From assembly GCA_900239685.1 (NCBI GenBank), contig OENT01000308.1, forward strand, positions 3,366 through 67,365: DNA of 64,000 nt, in the 5' to 3' direction. Positions 25,401 to 38,097 of the stretch are shown piece by piece. Within the stretch, counting starts at the first letter, position 1; each line of letters begins with the position of its first letter. Below the pieces are notes generated by a model. That model had not been told where the DNA came from, searched no databases, and worked only from the letters and a program-made list of their open reading frames with translations. The stretch is from Rotaria macrura. Taxonomy: Eukaryota > Rotifera > Eurotatoria > Philodinida > Philodinidae. The translations under genes were made by a program, and so were the position numbers.

Positions 25401-28400
25401 TATATAGCATAGATTGCTATTGTTATGTCTTGGTCAATTGCCTTATGAAAGATCTGTTTTCCAGTCGTACATACACTCAAATACGCTCATCTCATGCTCA
25501 AACACTCGTTGCGACATTTGACTAAAGTTTCCATGTCAATACAGACATATGACAGCTGGTCTATTAGAAGAAAAACAAAGTCAATGTATTGCCCTGTTTT
25601 CTTCTTCTCTTTCATCAATACAATTACGCTTGATTTCATTCTTTTGATATTATTATAAATTTCTCTAAAAATATAAAAAGATAAATGCAATCATAGATCC
25701 ATCAGAAAATATTTCCAAAGATTGATCATCTCATTCAGTAAATCGAAATATTTTTTTTTCTCAAGATGATCTCAAGTATTTCCTAGTCTAAGTAGTCATT
25801 GTCATTAGATGAATAATGTCAACAGAAAATGCCATAGATTTGTTTTATTCTTTATTGTTTTCTTCTTCTCATCTCTATAACTTATGATATTATCAACAAC
25901 AATCAACTGTAACAATTTACCTGAGCAAGTAATACAGATTCTTCAAGTTCAATTAAACGTAATTGATGTTTTCTTTTCATTAAATCGTTGATATGATTAA
26001 GTATTTTCTTGTCTGACCTATGTAAACATATTTACATGTGTATATAAATTTATGCTATATTAAGGGACGAATAAGAAAGAAAAACATTTACTGTAGTTGA
26101 TCATCGTGTTGTTTAGCTGGAATTTTTGGTGTTGGCGGATTAATAACTGCTAATAGTAATGACTTTTCTTTTTTAATTTCTTTTAATCGATCAATTGTTT
26201 CTTTACAATGTGATGATAATTGCTTTTGTATAACTGGTGCTGCATATATTATTAATTGATCATCATTAATTATTGATGTACTAGAATTATTTTTCGTTGA
26301 TGATATCAACGATTCGAAGTTTATATGAGTAGGCGATGTTGATGTTCCATCATTGGTTTCATTCATAGAACAAATATAATTTTCTAATTCTTCATTCGGA
26401 TTCGTTGTTGTACTTGTTACAACTAACGAAGCAAAACTCGTATGACGTTGTTCATGCTAGGGTAAAATAAATTTAAAAAAAAACCCATTTAGTTCGGTGA
26501 ATATTTTAGAATTGAAAAATTCCGATGTTTTTTTTTTCTCTTAGATTTAAATAGTCAAAATACTACCGATTGACGATTTCCCATCGTTGTACAGATTATA
26601 ACGATATGTCAAATAGCAAAGAACAACAAAAAAAAATATCTGTACCACTTTACATCTAATATAGGAGAAAATCTTTTACAGACGAATATCTTCATCACAT
26701 AACAAGCAACTATGTAAATAAACAAATATAGACTTGCTCGATAAATGAGAAAATGAATAAAACACTACAGATGGATCTGTTGGAATTTCTTGCTAGATCG
26801 TATCATAGCAATTCGTTCTCGAAGAGAAATATCATCAATGATTATATCAATAGTTTCATCATCGATTTTTAAAGATGTTTTGATAAACTATTAACATTGT
26901 CGTACTTCAATTTTCTGCTTGTTTCTTTAGTATTTTATTTTTAGAAAACAACACACTAAAATAGTCATTCGTTTCGAGCCAAATTACATTCGGAAGGAAA
27001 AGAAACATGCTAGAACAAGCAAAAAGATGTATATATATATATATATATATTTCCCTTGATGATCTTTATTAAGTACAATGAGTAATTCCTCTGAGAACCG
27101 ACACCAAAATATATAATACATCTTTTATTTCTACAATATTATGTCGGTGCAAATATTTTTTTGTAATTTATGATTCTCTATAGAAACACTGGTCTTCTTT
27201 CGTTTATCGTGTACTCAATCGTAATTGTAGTTTTGTTTTTTTTTTTCAAAAACTAAAGTCAATAGAAGAATTCAATCTGATAAAATCGAAAACAAAATAC
27301 AGAGATTTATCAATGTTTCTCTAATTGTCGAAATACATCTTGTACATATATTCGATTGAAACAATTCAAATTTTCATCAATCAAGATATGAATACATCTG
27401 ATCTATTATTAGTCTAGTAACAATAGAATTATTTTTACACATTCAAATAACTGATACTATTTAGTACTCTATCTTTCCAAATAAAAATCTGACACAACAA
27501 GATAATCATATCATTGTATCTATGTCTTATTCAGATTTTGATATATTCATGTACGTCAAAAAAGCAATTCTCATTATTATTCGATAATAAATATTGAAAA
27601 ATAATATGAATTGACATGTCTCATCTTTATATACAAAACAAAAACAACAGATGATCTTAATCTTCAGAAAAATACAACAGAAATCTTGTTGTCAGATCTC
27701 TTACATATTCTTGTAAAACCGAAGCCATTAATTGTAGATTTCGACAAATCGTACTTATCGCTTCCAATTGTGATTGTTCCATTCCCTAAAATAAAATCAA
27801 AGTCATTCTTTTTCAACCTTACATAAATAGGATGAATGTACTTGAAGAAGTTGCGGTAAAATATTATATTGATATTTTGAATAGAGACCATGAATACCAG
27901 CAGCTTCAAGAATATATTGATTGTGAATAAGATCACAATCTGGTGTTTCATCTTCAGCACTACATATTGCCGCATATTCATCTTGTAACTAAATATGATA
28001 TGAACGAAAAATGGAATTATTCAGAAATCGATAGCTTTTTTTGTTTCAACATGCTTCTTGTACGAATTCACGACTCTTTGCTAATATTTCATTGAAATCA
28101 CGACGATGTGCTTTATTAATTGTTAATTGAAGTGTTCTAGCAGTTATACAACTCATTAATTGGCTTGATATCTCTTTTTCCATAATACATGCCACTTTTT
28201 TCAAACTCTTCACATATGAAGAAGAAAAACAAAATGCATCATTATTATTATTAATTTGTTTAATGATAAATCCTTCTTACTTACTTGTGATTCAATTTCT
28301 GATTCCAGTAATAAGGATTCCCATAAATCATACATCATTCCACCTAGATGACATCTTATGAAAAGAAAAGAAAAGAAAAGATTATAGTATTTGTCGCCTT

Positions 28401-28703
28401 ATCTTAAGTCGTAATTTAGGAATTACTTAACACGAATTTCAGTTTCTGTCTTTCGACGAAAATCATTAACTAATTGATGCATTTGTGATGCAGCGAGAAA
28501 ATATATTTTAGCATATTGATTGGTAAAATCTGTAACTAGAAAGACAAAGAACAATCGTAATAAATATTGATAGATAGATAGATGATTTACTAACTTAATT
28601 TAGCTAAATTAATAGTCACTTCTGTATATTCAAGCAATTTATGCCATACTTGTGGATGAGAAAAATCAACGAAACTCAAACGACGACGAGTATTGTTTGC
28701 CAT
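22413..28703 (-). CDS. F-BAR-like membrane-curvature protein (FCHSD/srGAP-type)
   Basis: Thirteen exons keep phase and give 657 aa: 28703-28595, 28535-28434, 28343-28285, 28207-28064, 27988-27842, 27785-27705, 26456-26092, 26017-25921, 24152-23985, 23439-23044, 22934-22877, 22818-22597, 22438-22413. Residues about 10-245 are long charged helices with F-BAR-like spacing (YAKIYFLAASQMHQLV, MMYDLWESLLLESEIESQ, HNQYILEAAGIHGLYSKYQY, NILPQLL), nearest in pattern to FCHSD/nervous wreck and srGAP. A second helical piece (KETIDRLKEIKKEK, HINDLMKRKHQLRLIELEE) follows. The rest is Ser/Thr- and Lys/Arg-rich and looks disordered; no SH3 or RhoGAP domain is visible. The acceptor at 23440 is weak (CAAG) and was chosen to keep frame. 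Family members bend membranes in endocytosis and actin control. The exon chain is well supported; the family call is moderate. TTCTTCAG lies 13 nt before the ATG. Confidence 0.65.
23826..23849. repeat. TA dinucleotide microsatellite
   Basis: An uninterrupted TA run inside an intron of the F-BAR-like gene. Similar runs lie near 24262-24282, 25041-25074 and 27029-27050. Confidence 0.9.
27029..27050. repeat. TA dinucleotide microsatellite
   Basis: An uninterrupted AT run within the intron between exons 6 and 7 of the F-BAR-like gene. Confidence 0.9.
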
Positions 28704-30543
28704 ATGTATTTAATCTGAAGAAGAAAAAAAAGAGAAAATCGTTTAATAAAATGTAAAAAGCCATTTATGAAAATAGAAAACATGCCAAACGAAGTGATGT
28801 TCTATTAATTTTATAGAACAAATTCGATCAGCCAATAGATCCTGCTCGGCTATACATAGCCACTAAGATTAAATTGTCGGAAAATGAAAAATCAATGGAA
28901 ATTTAACTCTTTCTCTTTTCTTCGTACGTATATAAACTGTTCGTGTATATACGAAAATAATGTCAATCATGGGCTTTCTCAATATTGTCAATAAATTCTA
29001 TCTACTATTCAAATCTTCTTTCCACTCTATCTAATGATTTTCTTTACTCCATGGCAGTTTAAACATACTATTTTTCCGTGCTTACACTTACTTCGTTACA
29101 GTTTGTTCTCTCTTTTTTTTTGCAAATAAAAGGATTTGCGTGACTATTTATAGTGCTAAAATTTATTCTATAGTTATGAAATTGTAGATCTTAAACCATG
29201 AAAAGGAGCTTATAGATATATAAATGCAAGAGAAAATTTCATACACATGATTGAACGATCATCGAGAAATATCTTGATGTCTGAAAGAATGGAATCAAGG
29301 CATGATTAGTTGTTTGTTGTTGTTTGTACTAGAAGAATTGAACAAAAGTATACAAAACGTCACGAATATCATTTATTATTGCTGGGAACTATAATAGAAA
29401 CAAGAGAAGCGAAAATATTTGAATTACGGAGCTTGATTCATTTTCTCGATGATGGTACGACGAGTGTCATCATCTCGATGAATCTCATTTTACATCTCGT
29501 TGATGACTGAATCAAGTAGAGATACTCATGTCTAAGTAGTTTTTTCAGTCTTTTTTCTCTCTTCTTCTTTCGTCTTCTGTCTATTTTTCTCTTCAGTCAT
29601 AACCCTATTCAACAGCTAATTTCCATCCAATAAAATAAATTAGGAACTTAACATGATTTATTGAACTTAAAACTAAAAGAACAGTTTCCTTTCTTTGTTT
29701 ATACAATAAATGACACAACATCACAAATGGATGTAAACACATCAGTGAAAACGTATAGAAAATGACTCTATTTTCAATTGTTACCAACCAGCAAAAGTTA
29801 CAGATGACAAAGCTCATCATCAATCAATATGTTGATGTTCATTAATCAATTCGTATAATGGATTTAATTGTTCCATTTCTGATAATGAAAATAACTCAAG
29901 TTACTTAATTCAATAATAAAAGCATCCTTTCTCAATATATTTTNATGTATATAAAAGTTTTTAAATGCGAATATAATAGATTAGCATGAAGTCTAGATTG
30001 ATTTTAAATTGTGCGTAAGTCAAGAGACACAATTAAGAGAATTAACATTTTAGTTTTTCATTTTTCATCGACCTAGATTTCTTGTCACAAAAAGCTTTTC
30101 ATTCATATTTAAGAAGTACTTTGTCTTTCTGTCATCGAAATTTAAAGTACTGGTTGAATAAAAATGTATTTGCATTCTTCAATTTTTATTTGCATACTCA
30201 AAAAGCCAATGGCGTTTTGTTCTTTATCTTCCTCTGTGTTTTACTATTCTTAACAGCAGCTGCAGTAAGAAAAGGAAAAGTCGTGTCAAGCGCCATACAA
30301 GCGTATTAGCTATGCCTCTATTGGTTTCGCACATAGCAATACGAAAATCATGCGTTGACAACGTGCAAATTGTAAGAAGGGGAGAAAAAGTATAGAATTG
30401 CGTACCTTGCACTCAAAATACTACTGTATAAATATAGTTTACATATGGTCGATTTCCTGATGTGATCTTTTATTTTTCTTTCTAACAAACTTTCGTCGTC
30501 GTTAAATTATATTACTACGTAAACAAAATCGACAAAAACTAAA
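28704..30543. other. Intergenic region with one possible terminal exon
   Basis: Apart from the possible 18-codon terminal exon at 29820-29876 (minus), nothing convincing is seen. The frames at 29310-29510, 29605-29823 and 30082-30309 look like chance. One N lies at 29944. Confidence 0.5.
29820..29876 (-). CDS. Possible short terminal exon, function unknown
   Basis: A TTTTCATTATCAG acceptor is followed by a frame reading MEQLNPLYELINEHQHID and then TGA. The composition is coding-like, but no partner exon was found upstream (30543-29880) and 18 codons are too few to be sure. If real, it would be the last exon of a minus-strand gene whose other exons I cannot recognise. Confidence 0.25.
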   Translation of the reverse strand: MEQLNPLYELINEHQHID

Positions 30544-30789
30544 ATGGCCTCGATGAATTATTGTTTCACTCTTTGTCATGCAGCTGAAGAAAGACATCAA
30601 CAAAAGATTCATGAAAATGCATCGAAACCAATTGATATTCCGACGACGCCTTCACATGATAATCGTGCTAGTTTCTTTGGGCGTATTTTATCATTTGCCT
30701 CAACATCAGCTGCATCGCCGTCAATCATCAATAATCCATTTACTTCTACATCTTTGAGTTTCACTGATATTGATGAACATTTATTTTAA
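30544..30789 (+). CDS. Small unknown protein, 81 aa
   Basis: A single open frame starts at a good context (aaaATGG), begins MASMNYCFTLCHAAEERHQQ, and ends TDIDEHLF. The middle is Ser/Thr/Pro-rich (PTTPSHDNRASFFGRIL) and looks disordered. A possible poly(A) signal AATAAA lies at 31001-31006. No domain is recognised. It is read divergently from the F-BAR-like gene and convergently with HSF. Codon composition resembles coding sequence more than the AT-rich flanks, but a small gene without homology cannot be proved by eye. Confidence 0.45.
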   Translation: MASMNYCFTLCHAAEERHQQKIHENASKPIDIPTTPSHDNRASFFGRILSFASTSAASPSIINNPFTSTSLSFTDIDEHLF

Positions 30790-31663
30790 ATTCATTTATC
30801 ATTCAAGCAATTGAAATTTATGTGTAGATATATATTTAAAAGAATAATCTTTCTTATGTATCAGATGAAAGAAATGAATATGGATTCATGCTAGAAAAGT
30901 GCATATAAATAGAAACTATTGTCACATAGTGACGTGGCTGCATCTGTGTTTTTTTTTGTATGTTTGCTGTAAATCTTTTCTTTTTTTTTAATTTCATGCA
31001 AATAAAAAGATACATTTTAATCAAGAATGTGTTATAAAACTGTCTGACAACTCTTCGATTATGTTTGCAATTTTATAACAGTAAAGACAATATTAGCTTA
31101 TTTTGCTGCTTGACAATAGTAACAAAAAGGAATAAAAATAGAAATTTTGAGTGTTTGTTTTATCCTGTAAGAGCACATTATCATAAGAAAAGCTTCTTAA
31201 TTTTTATTCAAGTTGATTATTTCCCATTGACAATGGCCAGTTCTTTTCTTCTTATATTGACTTTAATGCAGCAATATCTATATGTCTTAGTATGCTTTTA
31301 GGTGTGTCTAATCCCAATTGATAGAATCATGAAACAAGAAAATACAATTAATTTCTTATATAAGAAGAATTTCTGTTTTCTCTCAATTTTTGTTTATTTC
31401 GATAAAGGAACAGACAAAACGAATGATTACCGGCTATGACGGTAGCTAATAAACTTTCATTGTGAATCATGAAAGAAATAAACACAGATATGTATATGTA
31501 TATATATTATATAGAAAGTCGCTGCTCTACTAATAGGTAATAGAAAGTAATGCATGGTGATGCTTTCTTTTTGTTTTGCTCCTGTCTTATAAATATAAGC
31601 GAAAGAAGAAGATTTTTTAGATAATAAATGTACATCAATAGAAAAAAAAACAAAATCTAATCG
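30790..31663. other. Intergenic gap, no gene seen
   Basis: This is the 3' flank of both the small plus-strand ORF and HSF. It contains an AATAAA at 31001-31006 and AT-rich sequence. The frame at 31065-31301 has no support. Confidence 0.6.
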
Positions 31664-34129
31664 TCATTTTCTTTTATTTGCTTGCTGTTGCTGTTCAAAT
31701 CTATGTATTTTTCCTTCTAAATTAAGTCTTTCACGTTCTAGTTCATTTATTGTTTGACGTTGTTCTTCAATAATAGCTGTTTCATTAATTAATTGTTCAA
31801 GTAATTGATTATTAACATCGATTTCAGATATTTTCGATGGCAATTCACTTTTGTGAAGCATAATTTGTTTACATTTGGATGATGCTAAATTATCAATAGC
31901 ACTTGAATCCGTATATGGATAATGATTATTTGATTTCTCATCATGTGTAGTATCCGTTAAAATATTTGTTGTTTGACTATTATTTACTAATAATGGTGAG
32001 AGTAATACATGATCATCACAAAATAAATCTTCAATTGTTGTACTATCTGGTAAATTATCAAACATTAATTCGCGTATATTATCAAGTGATGTTTGTATAT
32101 GATTAACATCACCAGTTATATCGTTTAATGAAAATGGTACAACAGTATCAGATGGATCTGTTAGTGTTAGAAGTTTTTGTTGTTTATTATTATTATTATT
32201 ATTATTGTTGTTTACATAAATTGACGGATTTAAATTTAATGAATGTGGATGATATGTATTGGGAAAATTAATTTGTTCAGCTTTTATCATTGGAAGAAGT
32301 TTTGTTTGTGACTAAAAATATAGATAGATAATGGAGAGTTGATTTAATAATTGAGTAAATTAATATAATTTACTAATTCTATGTCTCAAGAAAAGGAAAA
32401 TAATGTTTACTTGTAATATAATTAACTTAGAGAAATATTCTATCAAAAGTTAATATATATATATATGTATTTAATCTAAACAGTAAATTTTTATGGCATG
32501 AAACAATAAAGAATATAACAAAAATAAAGATGTGGATTTGTTTTTTTTATGTAGATGATTTGAAATCTCACAAATCAGATGACTGTTGTTTATTTACTTA
32601 TAGTCAAGTCTTTTCTGTTTAGAAAAGTGAAGATTTGCAGATTAAAGTTAAAAACAAAAAGTCTAGTTTAATAATAACAACGTTTATATTTATTAGAGAG
32701 TGAAAACAAATATCTGCGAAACTTAAACGATGATTTAAATCATATCAAAAAAATAATCTGCATCAACGTTTACCGGATTGATGCCTGTTAAATTCGCTTC
32801 ATCTATTTGTCCAATATTCGTCTTTGTTCCATGACTATCATCTGTATTTAAGAAAAAATCCGGTATATATGAATTGCTTTCATTATCTCCATTTTCTATC
32901 GTTTTATAAATTTTCGTTTGTTGTGATGGGTAATGTAATGCATCATGAAGTTCATTCGATTGAACAGTCCAATCATAATTATTCGGTGTTGGTTGTTGAT
33001 AGTGATCATCAATAGATTGTATCGATGATGATGATGTTTGCGCGATGGGTGGCGGTGGTGGTGATGGAACAAGATCAACTAATGGTGATGTATCTGCCGT
33101 GTGAAGCCAACCGCCTGATTCATTATCGGTTAATTCATTGATAATAATACCTTGTGTTCGTTCCATATTAATTGGTTGCGATAAAATGTGTTGTTGTTGT
33201 TGTTGTTGTTGTTGTGATGTTGAGCGTTTTTTAGGTTCATCACTAAGCATAAGTGCAGCTGGTTTACGTTTAAGACTATTTGTTGCTATTTGTGGATTCG
33301 TTATTGTATGATGTTTTGATTGTTGTTGTTGAGATTGCTCTGTTGATCGTTGTTCGACAGAAGGTCGTTGTGTTTGTGTTGAATTTGTTAGAAAATGTAA
33401 AAGAAATTCCATTAATTTCGATACAATTTGTTGTTGTTTAGAATGTTTCTGTTGTAATATACTCATTTCACGCCATAATGCTTGATTTTCATCTTGCATA
33501 TGAAATAATTTGTCACTTAATGATGTTTGTTTAGCTTGTAGATTTCGTACATCATCAAGTAAATGTGACATCTCAATTGAACGTGTTGGTTTTGTATCTG
33601 TATAATTGGTAGATACAAGTGCAGGCGTTGACGATGTTAATGTTGATGCTGTTGATGCCGTTGCTGATGATGATAATGATGACGATGATATCGGTAAGTC
33701 TGTTTTCGTTATTTGTGGATTTAATTTTTGTTGATTATCAGGCGCACGACGTTTAATTAATTCTAATAATGTATCATGACCACGTATAAAATTTGGATGC
33801 GCAAATTCAATATCATCATGTTCACTTTTCAATGAGCCATGTTCAATAGTTGATATTTTACGAAAACCATACATGTTTAATTGACGTATGAAGGATGCAA
33901 AATTATTATGTTTAAAATAGCGTGGTAAAATTTCACGTGCAAAACGAGATTGATCAAATACATGAAATGAACCACCGGATGGATCCCATGCAATAAGATC
34001 ATCACAAGATGGATCATTAACAAGTGCCCATAATTTAGCTAGAAATGCTGTTATAGCAGTTTGAGATGGCTGCGTTTGTTGTACATAATAGTCGCCGAGA
34101 TTTCCGTCGCCGATATTTGATGATGACAT
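31664..34129 (-). CDS. HSF1: Heat shock transcription factor
   Basis: Two coding exons (34129-32774 and 32311-31664) join in phase 0 and give about 667 aa. Residues about 20-125 are the HSF DNA-binding domain: FLAKLWALVNDPSCDDLI, SFHVFDQSRFAREILPRYFK, then HNNFASFIRQLNMYGFRK. Residues about 185-250 are the HR-A/B coiled coil for trimerisation (DVRNLQAKQTSLSDKL, ENQALWREMSILQQ). A polyglutamine run encoded at 33187-33214 and a proline run follow. The second exon has polyasparagine, then TSLDNIRELMFDN with DSTTIEDLFCDD, which matches the HR-C/activation region of vertebrate HSF1 (SNLDNLQTML, then LLDLF), and ends in a charged coiled coil. Without the splice, exon 1 reads 12 more codons to a TAA at 32735, giving a shorter form. 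The 34222 start of the longer open frame is not used: CTTTCAG near 34200 looks like an acceptor in the leader. HSF1 and HSF2 cannot be separated by eye. Confidence 0.93.
33187..33214 (-). repeat. Polyglutamine trinucleotide repeat in HSF
   Basis: A CAA-type run encodes about nine Gln in the linker after the HSF trimerisation domain. A second, AAT-type run at about 32184-32215 encodes polyasparagine in the C-terminal exon. Confidence 0.9.
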
Positions 34130-34268
34130 TGTTGTTGTTTTACTCGACGATATTATTCTATTTGCTAAGAAAGACTTTATATTTATATCTGAAAGATAAC
34201 GAAAGAAAAAACAATCCAACAAACAAAATCTAAGAAAATTCTAAAAGATGAGAGAATTTTAAAAATTT

Positions 34269-36631
34269 TCATGTAATAGTTTTTTGTGAAATTTGATTAC
34301 GTATGGTTTGAGAATTGTATAGCCAAACAGCATCGATACCTTCTCCAATTGTGCGATCAAAATCAATAGGAAATTGATAACGACATGTGATAACAACACT
34401 TTCATCAGTTATTTCTTTTGATAACTTCTTTAGTAATGGTTCCATCTAGAAAGAAAATTTATTCGTTGATAAGCATATTCGATATTTGTAAACGAAATAC
34501 TAATTAGATAAGATTTGATGTCTTCCGAAATAATTCTATCTCGATTTATTCTTTTTACGGGATAGGAAACACCAATGCATTAGCAATGTAGACAGATGGT
34601 ACAAGAACTATCGATCCAACAAGAGCCAATCCAGTCATCAGGGATGTGTCGCCCTTTCAGCTTTCATCCATTTGATAAAGCATGTTCTATTTTTCATTCC
34701 TCACACGAATTATTATGAAAGCATATTAGTCTACAAATAAATTATATTAACAGTCAACAACTCCTTGTCTCTCATGAAATCTTTTTTGATTTACAATTGT
34801 TGGATCACAATAGATCTGGCACTGCGACTCGTACTCTGATCCGTGATTTTTCATATTTCGAATGTGAACATATCGGTGACGCAGCTGCTCTAGTCTAAAA
34901 ATATAATTAGAGTAGTGAAGATTTTCCAAAATCGAAATTACCGTTGTATATTTTGTCATTTATTGTTAAATACCGAATACGATAACTAATAGAATGAACA
35001 ATTCGTATATTTATGTCTTGTCAAAATGACAGATCATATTGGCATGTTCATCAACATATGTAATTACACTTTGGAATGAAAACACGGAAAAAATTTCCGA
35101 CTATAAAATTTGTTTGTTTACTACTTAGTGTAATAATCATTCGGCAAATGTCAAACATTATTGTAATCGAACAGAAAATCATAGGAAATGATGTAAAACG
35201 GAAGTTATGCAATCGTCACAACATAAATATCTATGAATCAGCTTTCGAGTACTTGAATAAAAATCAAAAACAGATGAATATCTATGTTTTGCTATAACCT
35301 TCTATGATAACTTATTCAGACCACATGAAAGACTACTATGCATAAAAATTAGAATATGTTCTTCCTTCGTGTATCTATCTTCTATCAATAGTTAGAATAA
35401 GATCATCTGCCAAGGGGAAAACAGAATATTTGATATTCCACACCTCAGATCATATACAATTAGACGAAAATCGTATTGTCAGAAATCTTACAACAATTTA
35501 TATTTTAAGATTCTTTTTAGATGTCACTATACGAATTGTAAAAATATTTTCTGACATAGTACGGTCTTAAAAGATTTATTGTCTGTGTTTGTTTAAATGG
35601 AATGAATCTTGTTCAATAGAAGGAAAACATTCAATAACGTTCGTTTGTGAATTTTCTTATGTATGAAAGAACACATCGATTGTTTTCGAATGTGATAGAT
35701 TTTCATCAATCTTCTCCGTTGGTATTGCCCTATTTAATAAAATTTCACTATATTTCAATACAACTATGCAACTAAATTGCCCTCTCTCATACTCACATTG
35801 TTAGTCATACTTATTGTATAGCATAAAAATTTCTTTATCGAACAAATAGACAGAAGAAAATCACGATATTTCTCATAGAATGATATTTGATTGACAAAAT
35901 GTGTTTTAAATTATCTTTCAATATTAAAACTATCGACTGGCAAACAATGAGTTGATTTTGTCAGGTAATAAGAACGATTTTCTTACCATTGTATCGACAC
36001 CAAACAAAACTATTGTATCATATTGTGATAAATCGTGCTGAGTAAAAAACGAAATAGACTTGATTACCCTTAGAAATTGAAAATCAAAAATTGATTTACT
36101 TTCCAAAGATTGGCTCGTTTGAATTGACAAGTTTTTCTTTGATTTATCAAATATGATTTTAAACGAGCATAAGACACAAGTACACGATTTAATTCAATAC
36201 CAGTAGCACGTGGAAAACCACCTTGTTGAACTGCTTCGAATACCTAGAAATAATTTTTACAAGAAAAATAAAACGATAAAATTTTTTCTTTCAGGTAATT
36301 TTTACGATGCGTCCATCACCACTTCCGAGATCAACAAGATGCTTCCGTGGTTGTGTTGAATATTGTTTTAATAAATTAAATATATTATCTAATTGTTCGC
36401 GTGTAGCGGGTACGTACGGAAGAGCATGACGTCGTAATGCTGGGGTTAAAAAAGGTACTGCTAGCACAGTAAGACCTTTGCATTAGACGATAAAAAAATT
36501 AGAAGAAGGAAAAAAAGTAAATAGTTAATGCATTCAAGCTTATTTTTTCTTTTGAACTTACCCAAACCAACTCCTCCACAAATACCAAGTAGAATACGGC
36601 CTAACTTTTTTGAACGTTGTTCTTCTTGCAT
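34269..36631 (-). CDS. ATPSCKMT: ATP synthase c-subunit lysine N-methyltransferase
   Basis: Five exons (36631-36562, 36475-36306, 36243-36100, 36037-35987, 34445-34269) give 203 aa; human FAM173B/ATPSCKMT is 233. The N-terminus has a hydrophobic segment (ILLGICGGVGLGLTVLAVPF) followed by LTPALRRHALPYVPATREQ, the family's membrane anchor and pre-methyltransferase motif. The S-adenosylmethionine site is LVDLGSGDGRIVFEA, with the acidic residue in TGIELN, then ANLWK, YDTIVLFGVDTM, VVITCRYQFP and GEGIDAVWLY. The human enzyme trimethylates Lys43 of the c subunit in mitochondria; the same role is inferred. The last intron is long (about 1.5 kb) and shows no other gene. AGTTTTAG lies about 13 nt before the ATG. 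The paralogue ANTKMT (FAM173A) is the main alternative. Confidence 0.9.
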
Positions 36632-37925
36632 AACGTTTATGATCTAAAACTAAATGATTGTATGCAGTGAAATGAATTGTTGCCGTGTAATACAATGATG
36701 AGTCATGAAATAGACACATATTTGAGTATAAGCGTGGATGTGGACGAATAGGTATTGACATATAGATATAAAAAGATGAAGAGCAACTCAAAATAAATAA
36801 ATAACTTAATAAATACACATACACATTGGAAGGATGTCCGATTATGTTTTAGATTGACCAATTGGTTTATGAATGGACATAGCGACAGTAATCATGAAGT
36901 TTAAGGACATCTAGTGGAAGTTTATTAATTTCAGCATGATTTCTTTAAGTTGTTAAACAGTCATGCTGAGTAATATAGTATTGAGGGTGATTCGTATGAA
37001 ATCGTTTTTCAGATGAATTTTTCTCATATATTGGTTTGTTTTTTGAGAATTGTAGTAATAGAGATTCATGTACTAGAATAATATATGCTTGACGTCAAAT
37101 TCATCATTAATGTAAGGGATTATTTATTTGGTATTGCTTACGGTTTTTGTAAAAATTTTTGTCTTGTCGATTGATAAACTATTTTGAATTATATATAACA
37201 GAAATATCAAATGAACTTCATTTGAATCATAAAATTTGTCTTTTTGTTTGACAGAGTATGTTAATATTAGAGTTATGATTGAATTCGAAGTTCTCAGCTT
37301 TCCAAGCAATTTTATCCTTGTTACTTTCAAAATTAATAAACCATTAGAAACTATTATTCACTTATAAAATAATAAAAATAAATTAAAACTGCTCTATATT
37401 GCATATTCTGATAGGAGACATTCGCTGGGCCTTCATATTTCTACTTATCTATGTCGTCCAGTTTTAAGCCACCCTCTTCTCTGAAAAAATTAATTTTAGT
37501 CAAACTTGTCGATTTTATGATTTATAGCTAGTTAGATAGAGCAAAGTGACTATTCTCGAAGGCACTAAAGTTCGTTGATTTAATGTTGAAGTTTAAGAGC
37601 ATTAGACAAGCTTTTTTTTCTACACTCTCATAAAAAAGATGATACGGTTTTTCAAAGTCTTTCAACTTTCTTTGTTAGACCGTGGCAGTGGTGGATACCT
37701 TTATGTGTTCATGTGAATCATTCTAATCGATAATATACATGATAAATTAGTAGAATGTCATTGTTATACCAATATATGCAGAACTTGTATCGAATTATGG
37801 TCTTGAAACTTATTTTGCCTTTTTCTCAAAATAGGAGTTTTGTTTTTTAACGCATTCGTGTCTCAGATTTCTCAGCAATTTTCAATGCTAGTAAGCTGGA
37901 GTGAGTACAAAAATGTAGGCAAAAA

Positions 37926-38097
37926 GTAGCACTACAACTAAGCAGTGTCTGATTTTTCGATTGCTTCGTAAATACTTATCAAAACTCAAAAGATCTGAAG
38001 AAAATCTCCTGATTTTTCAGAACTTTGCGGAAGAATTTTTCTAAAACCTAAACTAGGAAACATTGAAAGATCAGACCCTATAGAGTTGTAGCGCCAC
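37926..38097. mobile_element. MITE-like element with about 45-bp terminal inverted repeats
   Basis: The left end GTAGCACTACAACTAAGCAG with TGTCTGATTTTTC pairs with the right end, whose reverse complement reads GTGGCGCTACAACTCTATAG with GGTCTGATCTTTC. The element is about 170 bp with no coding frame. No target-site duplication could be fixed by eye. Confidence 0.7.

Noticed and set aside
23826..27050. Repeated units as a CRISPR-like array
   Set aside because: These are TA and triplet microsatellites in introns of an animal gene, without spacers.
34130..34222. Upstream extension of HSF to 34222
   Set aside because: A CTTTCAG acceptor lies inside it and the conserved reading starts at the ATG at 34129.
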